Below, in pieces: positions 16,764 to 26,742 of a DNA stretch of 64,000 nucleotides (positions are counted from its first letter, which is position 1; each line of letters opens with the position of its first letter). The notes under the pieces were generated by a model. That model saw only the letters and a program-made list of their open reading frames with translations. It was not told where the DNA came from and searched no databases. Origin of the DNA: Aerococcus urinae (GTDB lineage: Bacteria > Bacillota > Bacilli > Lactobacillales > Aerococcaceae). Position numbers and translations under genes: made by a program. Location: contig NZ_CP014161.1 in the NCBI RefSeq assembly GCF_001543175.1, forward strand, positions 558,001-622,000, in the 5' to 3' direction.

Positions 16764-17372
16764 ATGACTTTTCGCTTAGGATTAACAGGGTCAATTGCTA
16801 CAGGAAAATCTACTGTTTCTAATTATTTTAAAAAAGTTGGTTTTCCGGTAGTGGATGCAGACCTGGGGGCTCGAGCTGTGGTTGAGCCGGGAACACAGGG
16901 TTTACAAGCTATAAAAGAGCATTTTGGAGAGGATTTTCTCTTTCCCAATGGCACCCTTAACCGGAAGAAACTAGGGGATGTGGTCTTTACCGATAAGGAT
17001 CAACTCACAGCGCTTAATCAACTGCTCTTGCCTTATATCTATGACTGGGTCAACGACCAAGCCCAGTCTTACCAAGACCAGGGCCATCAATTGATTGTTT
17101 TGGATATTCCTTTACTCTATGAGACCAAGTACCAGGACGCTTGTGATGCGGTGATGTTGGTCTATGTTCCAGAAAGCATTCAATTGCAACGACTGATGGA
17201 CCGGGATAATTTAAGTGAAGACGAGGCCTTTGACCGCATGCTGTCTCAATATAATATTGAACAGAAACTTCGCTGGGCAGATATTGTGATTGATAACCAG
17301 GGCAGCATCCATCAAACGGAAAAGCAAGTCGAGGCCTGGTTGAGCATCCAAGGCTTTCAAGCCATAAAATAA
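16764..17372 (+). CDS. coaE: Dephospho-CoA kinase
   Basis: Last step of coenzyme A synthesis: ATP-dependent 3'-phosphorylation of dephospho-CoA. The 202-residue P-loop kinase has GLTGSIATGKST (about residues 6-17), the substrate segment VDADLGARAVVEPG, and VLDIPLLYE (about residues 112-120). Length is normal. It directly follows mutM, the common Gram-positive order. A separate promoter lies between it and nrdR. Confidence 0.96.
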   Translation: MTFRLGLTGSIATGKSTVSNYFKKVGFPVVDADLGARAVVEPGTQGLQAIKEHFGEDFLFPNGTLNRKKLGDVVFTDKDQLTALNQLLLPYIYDWVNDQAQSYQDQGHQLIVLDIPLLYETKYQDACDAVMLVYVPESIQLQRLMDRDNLSEDEAFDRMLSQYNIEQKLRWADIVIDNQGSIHQTEKQVEAWLSIQGFQAIK

Positions 17373-17418
17373 GCTGACCAAGCTGGATTTTGCCCCTTAT
17401 CCTTCCGCCTTTAAACTG

Positions 17419-17427
17419 TGCTATAAT
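17419..17427 (+). promoter_or_regulatory. Extended -10 promoter of nrdR
   Basis: TG at 17419-17420, one base, then a perfect TATAAT at 17422-17427. No good -35 box is found at the right distance, which is usual for extended -10 promoters. Confidence 0.6.
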
Positions 17428-17472
17428 TAATAAAAGAAATATTTTAGAAAATGTCCAAGGAAGGTGAATATT

Positions 17473-17994
17473 GTGCGCTGCCCCAGATGTCAAGATAATA
17501 ATACGAAGGTAATCGATAGTCGGCCTGTGGAGGAAAATACATCGATAAGAAGGCGACGCCTATGTACGCAATGTGATTTTCGCTTCACGACCTTTGAACG
17601 GGTAGAAAAGATGCCTTTACTGGTTATCAAGCGGGACGGTACCCGGGAAGAATTTTCCAAAGAAAAATTATTACGGGGCTTAGTGAGATCCTGTGAAAAA
17701 CGGCCAATTGCCCTAGAAACCTTAGAAGAAGTGGTTAAGAATATCGAATCGGACATTCGGCAAAAAGGACAAAACGAGGTGCCTTCAACCCTAATAGGGG
17801 AAATGGTCATGGATATTTTGCCCAAGATCGATGAAGTTGCCTATATTCGCTATGCCAGTGTCTACCGTCACTTCGAAGATCCTACCGTCTTTTTGCAAGA
17901 AATTGAGCAGTTGAAGCAAATGCAAAAAAATAACGCGGAGGGGCAAACGAATTTAGACTTAGAAGCCAATAACGCGGAGGAAGATCAGTCTTGA
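17473..17994 (+). CDS. nrdR: Transcriptional repressor NrdR
   Basis: Represses ribonucleotide reductase genes in response to bound ATP or dATP. The N-terminal zinc ribbon has CPRC and CTQCDFRF; the ATP-cone domain follows from about residue 48 ([22 protein letters not shown]). GTG at 17473 gives the family's usual MRCPRC start and is spaced 8 bases from AAGGAAGG (17457-17464). A GTG three codons earlier overlaps that ribosome site and is rejected. The 173-residue product is slightly longer than most because of an acidic, Asn-rich tail. The stop overlaps the dnaB start. Confidence 0.95.
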   Translation: MRCPRCQDNNTKVIDSRPVEENTSIRRRRLCTQCDFRFTTFERVEKMPLLVIKRDGTREEFSKEKLLRGLVRSCEKRPIALETLEEVVKNIESDIRQKGQNEVPSTLIGEMVMDILPKIDEVAYIRYASVYRHFEDPTVFLQEIEQLKQMQKNNAEGQTNLDLEANNAEEDQS

Positions 17995-19394
17995 ATCCAT
18001 GGGAAAAGTTAAATCCACGTGAACCTCTCAAAATTATCCTCACACAAATTGTTTCCAATGTTAATCTGGAAGTTCTAACCTATCTCTATCAACCAATTAT
18101 TGGGGCCGAAGCCTTTGCACTCTATATGACTCTCTATGCCTATATTGACCGTTCAGACTATCAATCAGAAGTGATTAACCATGGGGAAATCATGGACCAA
18201 TTGGTTTTTTCTAAAGAACGCTATGTTAGAAGTAGGCGCCGCTTAGAAGCCATTGGCCTCTTACGTAGCTACACCCAGCAAAGTGGTCAAGCTCCAGTGC
18301 AGGCCCTCTATCAGTTGTTAGCACCGGTTTCTTCTGAGCAGTTTTTTAAGGATAGCTTAATGACTAGCTTGCTTTTGGACCATGTGGGGGAAGAGCGGTT
18401 TAATCGCTTATTAGACCGCTTTAGCTTTGAAAAAATCACCGATAGTCAGGAAAATGACTGGCAGGAGGTCACAGCGACTTTTCAGGATGTTTTTCACCTG
18501 TCTCAAAGCAGTCGCCAATTGAGTGAAAGCGAAAAGCAAAGCTTGTTAAAGAAGCCAAGTAAAACCTCTTTAAAAACTAGTCTGGTCAGTGATTTTGATA
18601 TGGCTTATTTTACCGAGTTGGTTCAAAGGTCTTTCCTTAGTGAGCGGGCGGTTAGTCAAGAAGTGAAGGAGATGACCCAGACTCTCCATGCCCTCTATGG
18701 TTTGGATGAAGTAGCCCTGTCTCAGTTTGCCATTAAGGCAAGTAATGTAAGAACCAACCAAGTGGACATTAATTACTACCAAGGCCTAGTGATCAAGGCC
18801 ATGGCGGACCAACCGGTAAATAAACGACCTGACTATCAAATGGACCAAGTCAAGCAGCAGACCGAGAGTCAGGGTCAGGATTTACCTAAAGAAAATCAAG
18901 ATGAAGCTAGTCTAGCCTTGATCAAGGCAGCTAAGGCTTATCCGCCCCTAACCTTTGCTAAGACTATCAAAGAACAAAAAAACGGCTATCTAACTACCAA
19001 CGAGATAAAAACCTTAGAGATGGTCATGAATAAGGGCCTTATCGATGGACCTACCTTGAACATCATGATTCACTATTATTTGATCAGCCAGGAAAGTTCA
19101 AGTATCATCCGGTCGACCTTTGAGCGGACAGTGGATGATTGGAGTCAAAAAAATATTCAAAGTCCGGAACAGGCGCTGACCTATCTCAACAAACGGACTA
19201 AACGGATTCAAAAACAAAGACAAAGCAAAAATAAGCGACAAAATACCAAACGTAAGACTTACCAAGAATTACAGCCCGCTTGGTTTAATCAAAAACAAGA
19301 GGTGGCAGATAAAGAGGAAAAAATGGACCATGAAAGTGTCCAAGCCTTAGCCGATCGAATTCGGGCGTTGAATAGTGAGGAGGGAGACGAATGA
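17991..19394 (+). CDS. dnaB: Replication initiation and membrane attachment protein DnaB (helicase loader)
   Basis: Firmicutes DnaB works with DnaD and DnaI to load the replicative helicase at oriC and restart sites. The 467-residue protein has the N-terminal winged-helix region ([20 protein letters not shown]) and a C-terminal DnaB/DnaD domain (about residues 320-400, [13 protein letters not shown]). The tail is very basic ([17 protein letters not shown]). The TTG start at 17991 overlaps the nrdR stop and is served by GGAGGA. The stop overlaps the dnaI ATG, so nrdR-dnaB-dnaI are translationally coupled. Confidence 0.93.
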   Translation: MNPWEKLNPREPLKIILTQIVSNVNLEVLTYLYQPIIGAEAFALYMTLYAYIDRSDYQSEVINHGEIMDQLVFSKERYVRSRRRLEAIGLLRSYTQQSGQAPVQALYQLLAPVSSEQFFKDSLMTSLLLDHVGEERFNRLLDRFSFEKITDSQENDWQEVTATFQDVFHLSQSSRQLSESEKQSLLKKPSKTSLKTSLVSDFDMAYFTELVQRSFLSERAVSQEVKEMTQTLHALYGLDEVALSQFAIKASNVRTNQVDINYYQGLVIKAMADQPVNKRPDYQMDQVKQQTESQGQDLPKENQDEASLALIKAAKAYPPLTFAKTIKEQKNGYLTTNEIKTLEMVMNKGLIDGPTLNIMIHYYLISQESSSIIRSTFERTVDDWSQKNIQSPEQALTYLNKRTKRIQKQRQSKNKRQNTKRKTYQELQPAWFNQKQEVADKEEKMDHESVQALADRIRALNSEEGDE

Positions 19395-20320
19395 GAAATA
19401 TTGGGGAAGATATCAGCCATGAGCTCAATAAAGGCAACTTTCGCCAACGCTTAGACCAAACCAAGGCCCAAGTCTTGAGTGATCCGGATGTTAGACAATT
19501 TATTGATAAGCATAAAGAAGACTTAGACCAAGAAACGATTGACCGTTCGATATCGAAACTCTATGAATTTGTTCAAGAAAAAGAACGGATAAGGGCGGGG
19601 AAAAGACCCAAATTTCCTAATTTCTATCCCAAGCTCATTATGAATTTTAATTATATTGATATTGAATACCAGGCGACTGATGAATTCCTCGCCGCCCAAA
19701 AAGAGCGGGAGAAGAAGCAACGGGTCACTTTACTGGAAATGCCTAAGGATTTAAAGGAAGCCTCCTTCCAAAACTTTGACCTGACCGATCCCAAACGGCA
19801 AGCTGCCTTGGAGAAGGCTATTGATTTTGTCGAAGCCATGCAGTCTAAGCCCAAGCAATTTCACCAAGGCCTTTACTTACATGGCCCCTTTGGCGTGGGG
19901 AAGTCCTTTTTAGCGGCAGCTGTGGCTAATCACTTGGCTGAACATGGTTTCACGACTACCTTGTTCCACTATCCTACTTTTATTAGTGAGATCAAGAGTG
20001 CCATCAAAGATAATCGTGTTAACCAGCGACTCAAGAGCCTCCAAGACGCCCAAGTATTAATGATTGATGATATTGGTGCTGAAAGTAATTCGGCCTGGGT
20101 CCGTGATGAAGTCCTAGGGGTTCTCTTGCAGAACCGTATGAGTCAAAGCCAGGCTACCTTTTTCACTTCTAATTTTTCCATGAAGGAATTAGAAAATCAT
20201 TTGGCCCATACTAATCAAGGAGATTCGGAAACCGTCAAGGCGCAGCGGATTATGGAAAGGGTTCGTTATTTGAGCGAGGAAGTAACTATGTCCGGGCGCA
20301 ACCGTCGCTATTCGGATTAG
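19391..20320 (+). CDS. dnaI: Primosomal protein DnaI (helicase loader ATPase)
   Basis: AAA+ ATPase that delivers the replicative helicase. In the 309-residue protein, residues 1-120 form the helicase-binding N-terminal domain. Walker A is GPFGVGKSF (about residues 165-173) and Walker B is VLMIDDIGAE (about residues 225-234), with sensor FFTSNFSM. The C terminus RYLSEEVTMSGRNRR is the usual DnaI ending. Its ATG overlaps the dnaB stop. It ends the replication block. Confidence 0.95.
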   Translation: MRNIGEDISHELNKGNFRQRLDQTKAQVLSDPDVRQFIDKHKEDLDQETIDRSISKLYEFVQEKERIRAGKRPKFPNFYPKLIMNFNYIDIEYQATDEFLAAQKEREKKQRVTLLEMPKDLKEASFQNFDLTDPKRQAALEKAIDFVEAMQSKPKQFHQGLYLHGPFGVGKSFLAAAVANHLAEHGFTTTLFHYPTFISEIKSAIKDNRVNQRLKSLQDAQVLMIDDIGAESNSAWVRDEVLGVLLQNRMSQSQATFFTSNFSMKELENHLAHTNQGDSETVKAQRIMERVRYLSEEVTMSGRNRRYSD

Positions 20321-20347
20321 AGTCACTTCACTTTCCTAAATAAAAGC

Positions 20348-20376
20348 TTGAATTGTTTCATAAAAAGTGCTTTAAT
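20348..20376 (+). promoter_or_regulatory. Promoter of the thrS T-box leader
   Basis: TTGAAT at 20348-20353, 17-base spacer, TTTAAT at 20371-20376, immediately upstream of the T-box RNA. Confidence 0.55.
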
Positions 20377-20384
20377 TAAAGCAA

Positions 20385-20604
20385 GTCAATGATAGAAGAC
20401 TGAATATAATCAACTTGTATAAGAGACAGGCTAGATGGTGCAAATGCCTGACAGGTTTTATAGGATACCACTTCTTAGACTTTCTATTATGACGTTAGCG
20501 CAACGTTATCAGCGTACTAGAGACACAATCGGTGTAAACTAGGGTGGAACCACGATATCAATTTGTAATCGTCCCTTCTGAGTATTCTCAGAAGGGATTT
20601 TTTT
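20385..20604 (+). promoter_or_regulatory. T-box riboswitch controlling thrS (tRNA-Thr)
   Basis: The T-box AGGGTGGAACCACGA is at 20541-20555. The terminator has arms CCCTTCTGAG (20573-20582) and CTCAGAAGGG (20587-20596), then seven T residues. Stem I lies in about 20390-20490; an ACC (Thr) triplet at 20467-20469 is a plausible specifier. Uncharged tRNA-Thr would favour the antiterminator and let thrS be read. Confidence 0.92.
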
Positions 20605-20623
20605 ATAGGAGGAATTTGATAAA

Positions 20624-22579
20624 ATGATACAGTTAACTTTTCCTGATCAAAGTGTAAAAGAATTTGAAGCCGGTGTGAGTGGCCGCGATGTGGCTAAATC
20701 CATTAGTAATTCTTTAGCCAAACGGGTGGTGGCTTACACCTTAAACGATGAATTAAAAGGCTTAGATGAAGCCATTGACAGTGATGGCAGCATTCGGTTA
20801 ATCGACCCTAAGAATAAAGAAACTGAACAAGAAGCCTTAGATATTCTCCGCCATTCCAGTGCCCATTTACTGGCTCAAGCCCTACGCCGTCTCTATCCTA
20901 ATATTAAATTTGGGGTCGGCCCAGCCATTGAAAACGGCTTCTACTATGACACCGATAATGGTCAAGGCCAACAAGTGAGTGAGGAAGACTTGCCACGGGT
21001 TGAAGCTGAGATGGAAAAGATTGTTAAAGAAGACTACCCAGTGGAAGGTAAGGAAGTAAGCCGTGAAGAAGCCAAGGAAATCTTTAAAAATGACCCTTAT
21101 AAGTTAGAAATTATTGCTGATTTACCTGAAGATGCTACCCTTACCACCTATAGCCAAGGAGAATTTACTGACCTCTGCCGGGGTGGTCATGTTCCATCAA
21201 CAGGCTATATTAAACACTTTAAATTACTTTCCTTAGCAGGAGCTTACTGGCGAGGGAACTCTGACAATGCTATGATGCAAAGGGTTTATGGAACCAGTTA
21301 CTTCAATGAAAAAGACCTTAAAGAGGATCTTAAACGTCGCGAAGAAGCTAAGGAACGTGACCACCGTAAAATTGGTAAAGAATTAGATCTCTTTATGATT
21401 GATCCTAAAACTGGACAAGGCCTGCCATTCTGGTTACCAAACGGAGCAACCATTCGCCGTCAAGTTGAACGCTATATTGTCGACAAGGAAGTTCAAGCCG
21501 GTTACCAACACGTCTATACCCCAATCATGGCTGATGTAGACTTATACAAGACGTCTGGTCACTGGGACCATTATAGTGACGACATGTTTCCAACCATGGA
21601 TTTTGAAGATGGTGAAAGCTTTGTCTTACGTCCAATGAACTGCCCTCACCACATCCGGGTTTACCAAAATAAGGTGCATTCTTACCGGGAATTACCTATC
21701 CGCATTGCCGAACTAGGCATGATGCACCGTTATGAAAAATCAGGCGCTCTATCTGGTTTACAACGGGTAAGAGAAATGACCCTGAATGACTCCCATATCT
21801 TTGTGCGTTTAGACCAAATTAAGGACGAATTCAAGAGCATTTTACGCTTCATGCAAGATGCTTACCATGACTTCAATATTACTGACTACCGCTATCGTTT
21901 AAGCTACCGCGACCCTAAAGATACCAAGAAATACTTTGATGATGATGAAATGTGGGAAAAAGCCCAATCCATGTTAAAGGAAGCTATGGATGAATTAGGC
22001 TTGGACTACTTTGAAGCAGAAGGGGAAGCCGCTTTCTACGGACCTAAGTTAGATGTTCAAGTGAAAACTGCCCTAGGCAATGAAGAAACCCTTTCAACCA
22101 TCCAATTAGACTTCCTCCTACCGGAAAAATTCGATGTGACCTATGTCGGTGAAGATGGTCAAAATACCCACCGTCCAGTGATGATTCACCGGGGAATTGT
22201 TTCCACTATGGAACGTTTTGTAGCTTACTTAATTGAAGAATATAAGGGGGCCTTCCCAACTTGGTTAGCTCCACAACAAGCCATTTTAATCCCAGTGAAT
22301 GAAAACCAACATGCGGATTATGTCTACCAAGTGGCTAACCGCATGCGCAGTGAAGGACTACGGATTGAAGTCGATGACCGCAATGAAAAAATGGGTTACA
22401 AGATTCGTGAAGCCCAAACCCGCAAGGTACCTTATCAATTAGTCTTTGGTGACAATGAAATTGAAAATGGCACGGTAACTGTCCGTTGTTATGGGTCTAA
22501 GAAAACGGAAACTGTTGATTTAGATGAATTTCTCAGCATGATCCATGCAGAAATTGAAAGTTATGGTGTAAAAGACTAG
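20624..22579 (+). CDS. thrS: Threonine--tRNA ligase
   Basis: Charges tRNA-Thr. The 651-residue class II synthetase has the usual domain order: TGS (about residues 1-62), second additional editing domain with [10 protein letters not shown] (about residues 76-85) and [12 protein letters not shown], catalytic core with LRPMNCPHH and [18 protein letters not shown], and an anticodon-binding domain from about residue 545. Length is typical. The ATG follows TAGGAGG directly behind the T-box terminator. A strong terminator follows the gene. Confidence 0.97.
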   Translation: MIQLTFPDQSVKEFEAGVSGRDVAKSISNSLAKRVVAYTLNDELKGLDEAIDSDGSIRLIDPKNKETEQEALDILRHSSAHLLAQALRRLYPNIKFGVGPAIENGFYYDTDNGQGQQVSEEDLPRVEAEMEKIVKEDYPVEGKEVSREEAKEIFKNDPYKLEIIADLPEDATLTTYSQGEFTDLCRGGHVPSTGYIKHFKLLSLAGAYWRGNSDNAMMQRVYGTSYFNEKDLKEDLKRREEAKERDHRKIGKELDLFMIDPKTGQGLPFWLPNGATIRRQVERYIVDKEVQAGYQHVYTPIMADVDLYKTSGHWDHYSDDMFPTMDFEDGESFVLRPMNCPHHIRVYQNKVHSYRELPIRIAELGMMHRYEKSGALSGLQRVREMTLNDSHIFVRLDQIKDEFKSILRFMQDAYHDFNITDYRYRLSYRDPKDTKKYFDDDEMWEKAQSMLKEAMDELGLDYFEAEGEAAFYGPKLDVQVKTALGNEETLSTIQLDFLLPEKFDVTYVGEDGQNTHRPVMIHRGIVSTMERFVAYLIEEYKGAFPTWLAPQQAILIPVNENQHADYVYQVANRMRSEGLRIEVDDRNEKMGYKIREAQTRKVPYQLVFGDNEIENGTVTVRCYGSKKTETVDLDEFLSMIHAEIESYGVKD

Positions 22580-22589
22580 TTAAGTTGAC

Positions 22590-22654
22590 AACGTGCTTAT
22601 GCTTTTAAGCTAATGATTTAGAGACCGATTAGCTTAAAGCTGGCACGTTTTTTA
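22590..22654 (+). terminator. Terminator after thrS
   Basis: ACGTGC at 22591-22596 pairs with GCACGT at 22643-22648, with an inner TTAAGCTAAT/ATTAGCTTAA helix, and a run of six T residues follows. Confidence 0.85.
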
Positions 22655-22700
22655 TCAGCTAAAAGCAAGTGACTTCAAAAAAGAAAAGTGGTGGGAAAAG

Positions 22701-23081
22701 ATGATCAGGCAAATTATGCGCTTTATCCTGGTAGGTGGGCTAAGCACGCTTCTTGATTTTTTCGTCTTTAGCTTATTAATCAGCTGTCAAGTCCATTACT
22801 TAGGGGCTAATGTGTGTGCCTTTATGCTTTCCTTAGTCTTTAACTATTGGGCCAGTATGCGCTTTGTCTTTCAGTCTAGCTTTTCTAAGGAGGAGCGCTG
22901 GCAGGAATTTCTCCTGTTTTTAGTCTTAGCTCTTTCAGGCTTGCTGATTCAAGAACTGATCTTATACCTACTGATAGAGCAACTAAGCCTGGACGCCCAT
23001 CTGGCTAAATTAGCTGGCATCCTTGTGGTCATGGTTTATAATTTTCTTAGCCGAAAAGCATTATTAGAAAGCGAGCAGTGA
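22701..23081 (+). CDS. GtrA-family membrane protein
   Basis: A 126-residue protein with about four membrane helices. The N terminus [20 protein letters not shown] and the segment [13 protein letters not shown] match the GtrA family, whose members are thought to move polyprenyl-linked sugars across the membrane during surface glycan modification. No glycosyltransferase partner is adjacent, so the substrate is unknown. Its stop is one base before the ATG of the macro-domain gene. Confidence 0.85.
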   Translation: MIRQIMRFILVGGLSTLLDFFVFSLLISCQVHYLGANVCAFMLSLVFNYWASMRFVFQSSFSKEERWQEFLLFLVLALSGLLIQELILYLLIEQLSLDAHLAKLAGILVVMVYNFLSRKALLESEQ

Positions 23082-23082
23082 T

Positions 23083-23547
23083 ATGACATTTCAAGTCATT
23101 CATGGGGATATTACCCAAGTGGAAGTAGAAGCCATTGTCAATGCAGCCAACTCCTCCCTGCTAGGAGGTGGAGGTGTCGATGGGGCCATTCACCAGGCGG
23201 CTGGCCCTGAACTTTTGGCTGAATGCAAGCAATTAGGGGGCTGTCCAACTGGTCAGGCCAAATTAACCCGCGGTTATCAATTACCCGCTGATTATGTTAT
23301 TCACACGGTAGGGCCAGTTTGGCAGGGTGGCGACCAGGAAGAAGAAGCCCTATTAACTTCTTGCTACCTAGAGTCTCTCCAGCTAGCTGCTAGTATCCCG
23401 GTAAAGTCGCTGGCCTTTCCTTTAATATCCGCTGGGGTATATGGCTATCCCAAGGACCAAGCTTTGTCAGTGGCAAAAAGTACCATTCAAAGTTTTTTAG
23501 CCACTTATCCCAAAGACCTCGACGTCTTTCTGGTCCTCTATCCCTAA
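23083..23547 (+). CDS. Macro-domain protein (O-acetyl-ADP-ribose deacetylase type)
   Basis: A 154-residue single macro domain. The ADP-ribose site motifs are clear: [20 protein letters not shown] near the N terminus, [17 protein letters not shown], and [12 protein letters not shown]. The conserved Asn-Ala-Ala-Asn and the glycine-rich loop suggest the MacroD-type hydrolase that removes acetyl from O-acetyl-ADP-ribose or ADP-ribose from proteins. No sirtuin or ADP-ribosyltransferase gene is in this window, so the cellular substrate cannot be named. Confidence 0.92.
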   Translation: MTFQVIHGDITQVEVEAIVNAANSSLLGGGGVDGAIHQAAGPELLAECKQLGGCPTGQAKLTRGYQLPADYVIHTVGPVWQGGDQEEEALLTSCYLESLQLAASIPVKSLAFPLISAGVYGYPKDQALSVAKSTIQSFLATYPKDLDVFLVLYP

Positions 23548-23575
23548 TAACTCACAGAGAGAAGGTAAAGCATTA

Positions 23576-24784
23576 ATGAAAGATGAGCAAAAAATCACCG
23601 CCCTTCATGATCATGTGCGACAAAAAGTTAAAGCAAATTTTCCGCAAATTCTTGATATCAGTCAGTTCATTTTCCAACATCCAGAATTAGGCGACCAGGA
23701 ATACGTGTCTTCGGACTATCTTGTCAAGCTCCTCCAAGAAGCTGGTTTTCAGGTAGACCGAGCCTATCAGGGGATTGAAACCGCCTTCCGAGCAGAATTC
23801 CGCTTGGGAGATGGGCCTAAGATTGCCTTTTTAGCGGAATATGATGCCTTGCCGGGTTTCGGACCCGATAAAAAACCAGGTCACGCTTGTGGCCACAATT
23901 GGATCTCAGCTTCGACTGTAGGGGCAGGAATTGTCTTAAGTCAAATGAAGAAGTTCTTCCAAGGAACGGTGGTCGTGATTGGTACGCCAGCGGAAGAAAA
24001 TTTTGGCCGCAAGGTTGATTTAGCTCGGAGCGGAGCTTTTGATGATATTGATACCTGTATGCAGATGCACCTCTATGAAAGTACCAACCTCAAGGCCAGT
24101 GCCCTAGCCATGAATGCCGTCAACTTTCACTTTATCGGCCGGGCCGCCCATGCCGCCATGAGTCCCGAATTGGGAATCAACGCCTTGGATGCTGTCAACT
24201 TGACATTTACTGGGATCTCTTACCTCAGGCAACAACTGCCCAGTGATGTTCGCATCCATGGCATTATTAAAGAAGGGGGCCAGGCCGCCAATGTTATTCC
24301 TGAATCGGCGACGGCTTTCTTCTATGTGCGGGCACCTAAATTAGCCACTTATCGTCATGCCATGGATCGGGTCATTAATTGTGCCCGCGGCGCGGCCTTG
24401 ATGACAGGCTGTCAATTGGAAATCAGCTATCCAGAAAATGAATTCTATGACCTCTTAGTTAATCCAGTTTTGGCCGACCGCATGGAAGATCACATGCGCC
24501 TGAGTGGTTTTGACGATATTAGCGAGGAAGAGGAAAAACCTGGGTCTACCGATATTGGTAATGTGAGCTATGCTTGCCCAACTTTTTATGGCAATGTGGG
24601 CGTTGGCCAGGGTAAGGTTTTCGTTCATGAAGAAGGCTTTCTCCAAGTGGCTGATAGTCCAGAAGCCCACCAGCAACTTAAGCGAGCCGTGGAAGCCTTT
24701 GTCGCTTTAGCTATTGAACTTGATCAAGATCCTGACTTGCTCTTAAAAGTGAAAGAAGCCTTTAAAGCACAAATTAAAGAATAA
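23576..24784 (+). CDS. M20 family metallo-amidohydrolase (M20D, AbgB/HipO-like)
   Basis: A 402-residue zinc-dependent hydrolase of N-acyl or peptide substrates. Metal-binding elements include FLAEYDALPGFG, HACGHN (about residues 103-108), PAEENFGRK and MQMHLYES. The dimerisation domain occupies about residues 180-290. The amidohydrolase/aminoacylase subgroup fits best; true peptidases differ in the HACGHN segment. The substrate cannot be read from sequence. Its ATG follows a GAGAAGG site 28 bases after the macro-domain gene. A promoter and leader for infC follow its stop. Confidence 0.87.
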   Translation: MKDEQKITALHDHVRQKVKANFPQILDISQFIFQHPELGDQEYVSSDYLVKLLQEAGFQVDRAYQGIETAFRAEFRLGDGPKIAFLAEYDALPGFGPDKKPGHACGHNWISASTVGAGIVLSQMKKFFQGTVVVIGTPAEENFGRKVDLARSGAFDDIDTCMQMHLYESTNLKASALAMNAVNFHFIGRAAHAAMSPELGINALDAVNLTFTGISYLRQQLPSDVRIHGIIKEGGQAANVIPESATAFFYVRAPKLATYRHAMDRVINCARGAALMTGCQLEISYPENEFYDLLVNPVLADRMEDHMRLSGFDDISEEEEKPGSTDIGNVSYACPTFYGNVGVGQGKVFVHEEGFLQVADSPEAHQQLKRAVEAFVALAIELDQDPDLLLKVKEAFKAQIKE

Positions 24785-24788
24785 TGTC

Positions 24789-24817
24789 TTGACAAGGTGA
24801 AAGCTTTATAGTAATCT
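24789..24817 (+). promoter_or_regulatory. Promoter of the infC-rpmI-rplT leader
   Basis: A perfect TTGACA at 24789-24794, 17-base spacer, TAATCT at 24812-24817, ahead of a structured leader. Confidence 0.6.
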
Positions 24818-24819
24818 AT

Positions 24820-24966
24820 AAAAGTTGAGAAAAGAAGCAGAAACACCCGTTTCTCGCCTGAGTTGACAAGGACGTCCTCGGGCCGATAGATACAGTGACA
24901 CAATGGTCTCTAGGGACTATTGTGCAAGTACGGCGGGTATAGTGTTTTATATTCGCCGTTTTTCTA
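24820..24966 (+). promoter_or_regulatory. L20-type autoregulatory leader with attenuator upstream of infC
   Basis: In Firmicutes, ribosomal protein L20 binds the infC leader and promotes early termination. Here the leader shows GCCTGAG paired with CTCGGGC (about 24856-24882), and CACAATGGTC with GGACTATTGTG (about 24898-24924). A terminator follows with arms CGGCG (24931-24935) and CGCCG (24954-24958) and a T run. Position, structure and downstream operon fit; L20 binding itself is inferred. Confidence 0.75.
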
Positions 24967-25017
24967 TGCCGAAATCTCATTTATTGTTGTCACTTTAACA
25001 TTCGGAGGTGAAGGTAT

Positions 25018-25542
25018 ATCGCTAAGAATAAATTTAACGAATTATTTACTAATGAAGATATTCGTGCAAAAGAATTACGCGTTATCGATCCAGAAGGAGA
25101 ACAGCTAGGGGTTATTTCAAAAAGAGATGCCTTAGACCGGGCTGAGGAAGCAGGACTCGATTTAGTTCTGGTCTCACCTAATGCTAAGCCGCCTGTTGCT
25201 CGGATCATGGATTATGGTAAATATCGTTATCAACAGCAACGTAAAGCGCGTGAACAACGTAAAAATCAAAAGACGATTCAAGTGAAAGAAATCCGTTTAA
25301 GCCCAACGATTGATGAAAACGACTTTCAAACTAAAGTACGTCAAGGAAAGAAATTCATTGATAAAGGGGACAAGGTGAAGGTTTCTATTCGCTTTAGAGG
25401 TCGCGCCATTACCCACAAAGATTTAGGTCGCGAGGTTTTGGAACGCTTTGCCAGCGAACTTGCTGATGTAGCTACTGTAGAGCAAAAGCCTAAAATGGAA
25501 GGACGCTCTATGCAACTACAATTAGCACCAAAAGAAGATTAA
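25018..25542 (+). CDS. infC: Translation initiation factor IF-3, start codon AUC
   Basis: IF-3 binds the 30S subunit and rejects incorrect start codons. The frame reads back from the obvious body ([39 protein letters not shown]) to a stop at 25009-25011. No ATG, GTG or TTG gives a complete N terminus. ATC at 25018 stands 9 bases after GGAGG (25004-25008) and yields [19 protein letters not shown], a typical IF-3 start and 174 residues. The first in-frame ATG, at 25207, would delete about a third of the protein. A rare start codon on infC is known from E. coli (AUU) and makes the gene self-regulating. It is the first gene of infC-rpmI-rplT. Confidence 0.93.
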   Translation: MAKNKFNELFTNEDIRAKELRVIDPEGEQLGVISKRDALDRAEEAGLDLVLVSPNAKPPVARIMDYGKYRYQQQRKAREQRKNQKTIQVKEIRLSPTIDENDFQTKVRQGKKFIDKGDKVKVSIRFRGRAITHKDLGREVLERFASELADVATVEQKPKMEGRSMQLQLAPKED

Positions 25543-25559
25543 TTTCAGGAGGATATATT

Positions 25560-25760
25560 ATGCCAAAACAAAAAACACATCGTGCGTCAGCTAAACGTTT
25601 TAAACGTACTGCTTCAGGAAAATTAAAACGTAGCCATTCAGAACGTTCACACCGTTTTCACGGTAAAACCAAGAAACAACGTCGTCAACACAAACAACCA
25701 GCAATGGTGCATGTTTCCGACCAAAGACGTATTAAACAAATGCTTGACACTTACAAGTAA
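25560..25760 (+). CDS. rpmI: 50S ribosomal protein L35
   Basis: A 66-residue, very basic protein with the L35 signature [20 protein letters not shown] and the ending RIKQMLDTY. It assembles into the large ribosomal subunit. The ATG follows CAGGAGG. It lies between infC and rplT in the standard operon order, under the upstream L20-type leader. Confidence 0.97.
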   Translation: MPKQKTHRASAKRFKRTASGKLKRSHSERSHRFHGKTKKQRRQHKQPAMVHVSDQRRIKQMLDTYK

Positions 25761-25816
25761 GATCAGTTAAGTAGGACGCATCGATAGAGAACTAAGTATA
25801 ATCAAGGAGGAATAAC

Positions 25817-26176
25817 ATGGCACGTGTTAAAGGTGGAACGGTTACACGCCGTCGTCGTAAAAAATATTTAAAATTAGCAAAAGGTTACTTTGGTAGCAAA
25901 TCAACCAACTATAAAGTAGCTAAACAAGCGGTTATGAAATCCTATTCATACGCTTACCGTGACCGTCGTCAAAGAAAACGTGACTTCCGTCGTTTATGGA
26001 TTACCCGTATTAATGCGGCTGCACGTTTAAATGGCTTAAGCTATAGCCGTTTAATGAACGGTTTACACCAAGCTAACGTGGATATCAACCGTAAAATGTT
26101 AGCAGATATCGCTGTTAACGATGCTGAAGCTTTCACTGCAATCTGTGACCAAGCCAAGGCTGCACTTGAAAAATAA
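25817..26176 (+). CDS. rplT: 50S ribosomal protein L20
   Basis: A 119-residue basic protein that binds 23S rRNA early in large-subunit assembly. The sequence [38 protein letters not shown] and [12 protein letters not shown] is diagnostic. It is preceded by AAGGAGG and followed by a compact terminator. It is the presumed repressor of its own operon through the leader at 24820-24966. Confidence 0.98.
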   Translation: MARVKGGTVTRRRRKKYLKLAKGYFGSKSTNYKVAKQAVMKSYSYAYRDRRQRKRDFRRLWITRINAAARLNGLSYSRLMNGLHQANVDINRKMLADIAVNDAEAFTAICDQAKAALEK

Positions 26177-26182
26177 GTATTA

Positions 26183-26208
26183 AAAAAGGACCCACAGCGG
26201 TCCTTTTT
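26183..26208. terminator. Terminator between rplT and the convergent dps
   Basis: AAAGGACC pairs with GGTCCTTT across a short CACAGC loop, with A residues on one side and T residues on the other, so it can work in both directions. Confidence 0.85.
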
Positions 26209-26234
26209 ATGTTTATAAGTAAAATTTATTGGCC

Positions 26235-26705
26235 TTAGTCTTTGTCAATATTAGGCGCTTGGCCCAGTTCCGCTTCAACCATCCATAGGGTTTTTTGAGC
26301 GTCACGGAGGTAGCCAGTACAGATGTCCTCACTAGCGACGTCGCCTTCCTTACTTGCTGCGTCGACCCCTAATTGATAGTCGTCTGCTAAGATGCGGATA
26401 ACATCAGCCACCCGATGCATATCTTCTTGGATACTGGTATTCCACTCGCCCTTATGGTCGGGAATGCGGGTATGGTCAGAAAATTCCTTAAGGGTTGAGA
26501 AGGGGGAACCATCGATAGTAATTATACGTTCAGAAACAACATCGAGCTGTTCAAGAATATCATCCATAAAGCTATCGAGTTTTGGATGATAGAAAAGAAA
26601 ACCTTCCCCACGCATATACCAGTGAATTTGATGGATAACGGTGTGGGCTTGAACCAGGTCAGCAACTAATTGATTAAGTGCTTTTTTTGTTTCTGTGTAT
26701 GCCAT
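26235..26705 (-). CDS. dps: Dps/Dpr family ferritin-like protein
   Basis: A 156-residue protein that forms a hollow dodecamer, oxidises and stores iron, and protects against peroxide. The inter-subunit ferroxidase ligands are visible in IHQIHWYMRGEGFLFYHPK and the following DDILEQLDVVSERI (His, Asp, Glu). Length and helices fit the family. The start is the ATG just after an AAAGGATATGA stretch. A PerR-like operator lies 38-52 bases upstream, matching the peroxide regulation of Dps in other Firmicutes. Confidence 0.93.
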   Translation of the reverse strand: MAYTETKKALNQLVADLVQAHTVIHQIHWYMRGEGFLFYHPKLDSFMDDILEQLDVVSERIITIDGSPFSTLKEFSDHTRIPDHKGEWNTSIQEDMHRVADVIRILADDYQLGVDAASKEGDVASEDICTGYLRDAQKTLWMVEAELGQAPNIDKD

Positions 26706-26742
26706 TATGTATCATATCCTTTCTCTAGCATTACTTTCTACT

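Noticed and set aside
24920-25208. ORFs over the infC 5' region (24920-25108 plus, 24990-25208 minus)
   Set aside because: They overlap the conserved IF-3 reading frame and the leader terminator and show no family features.
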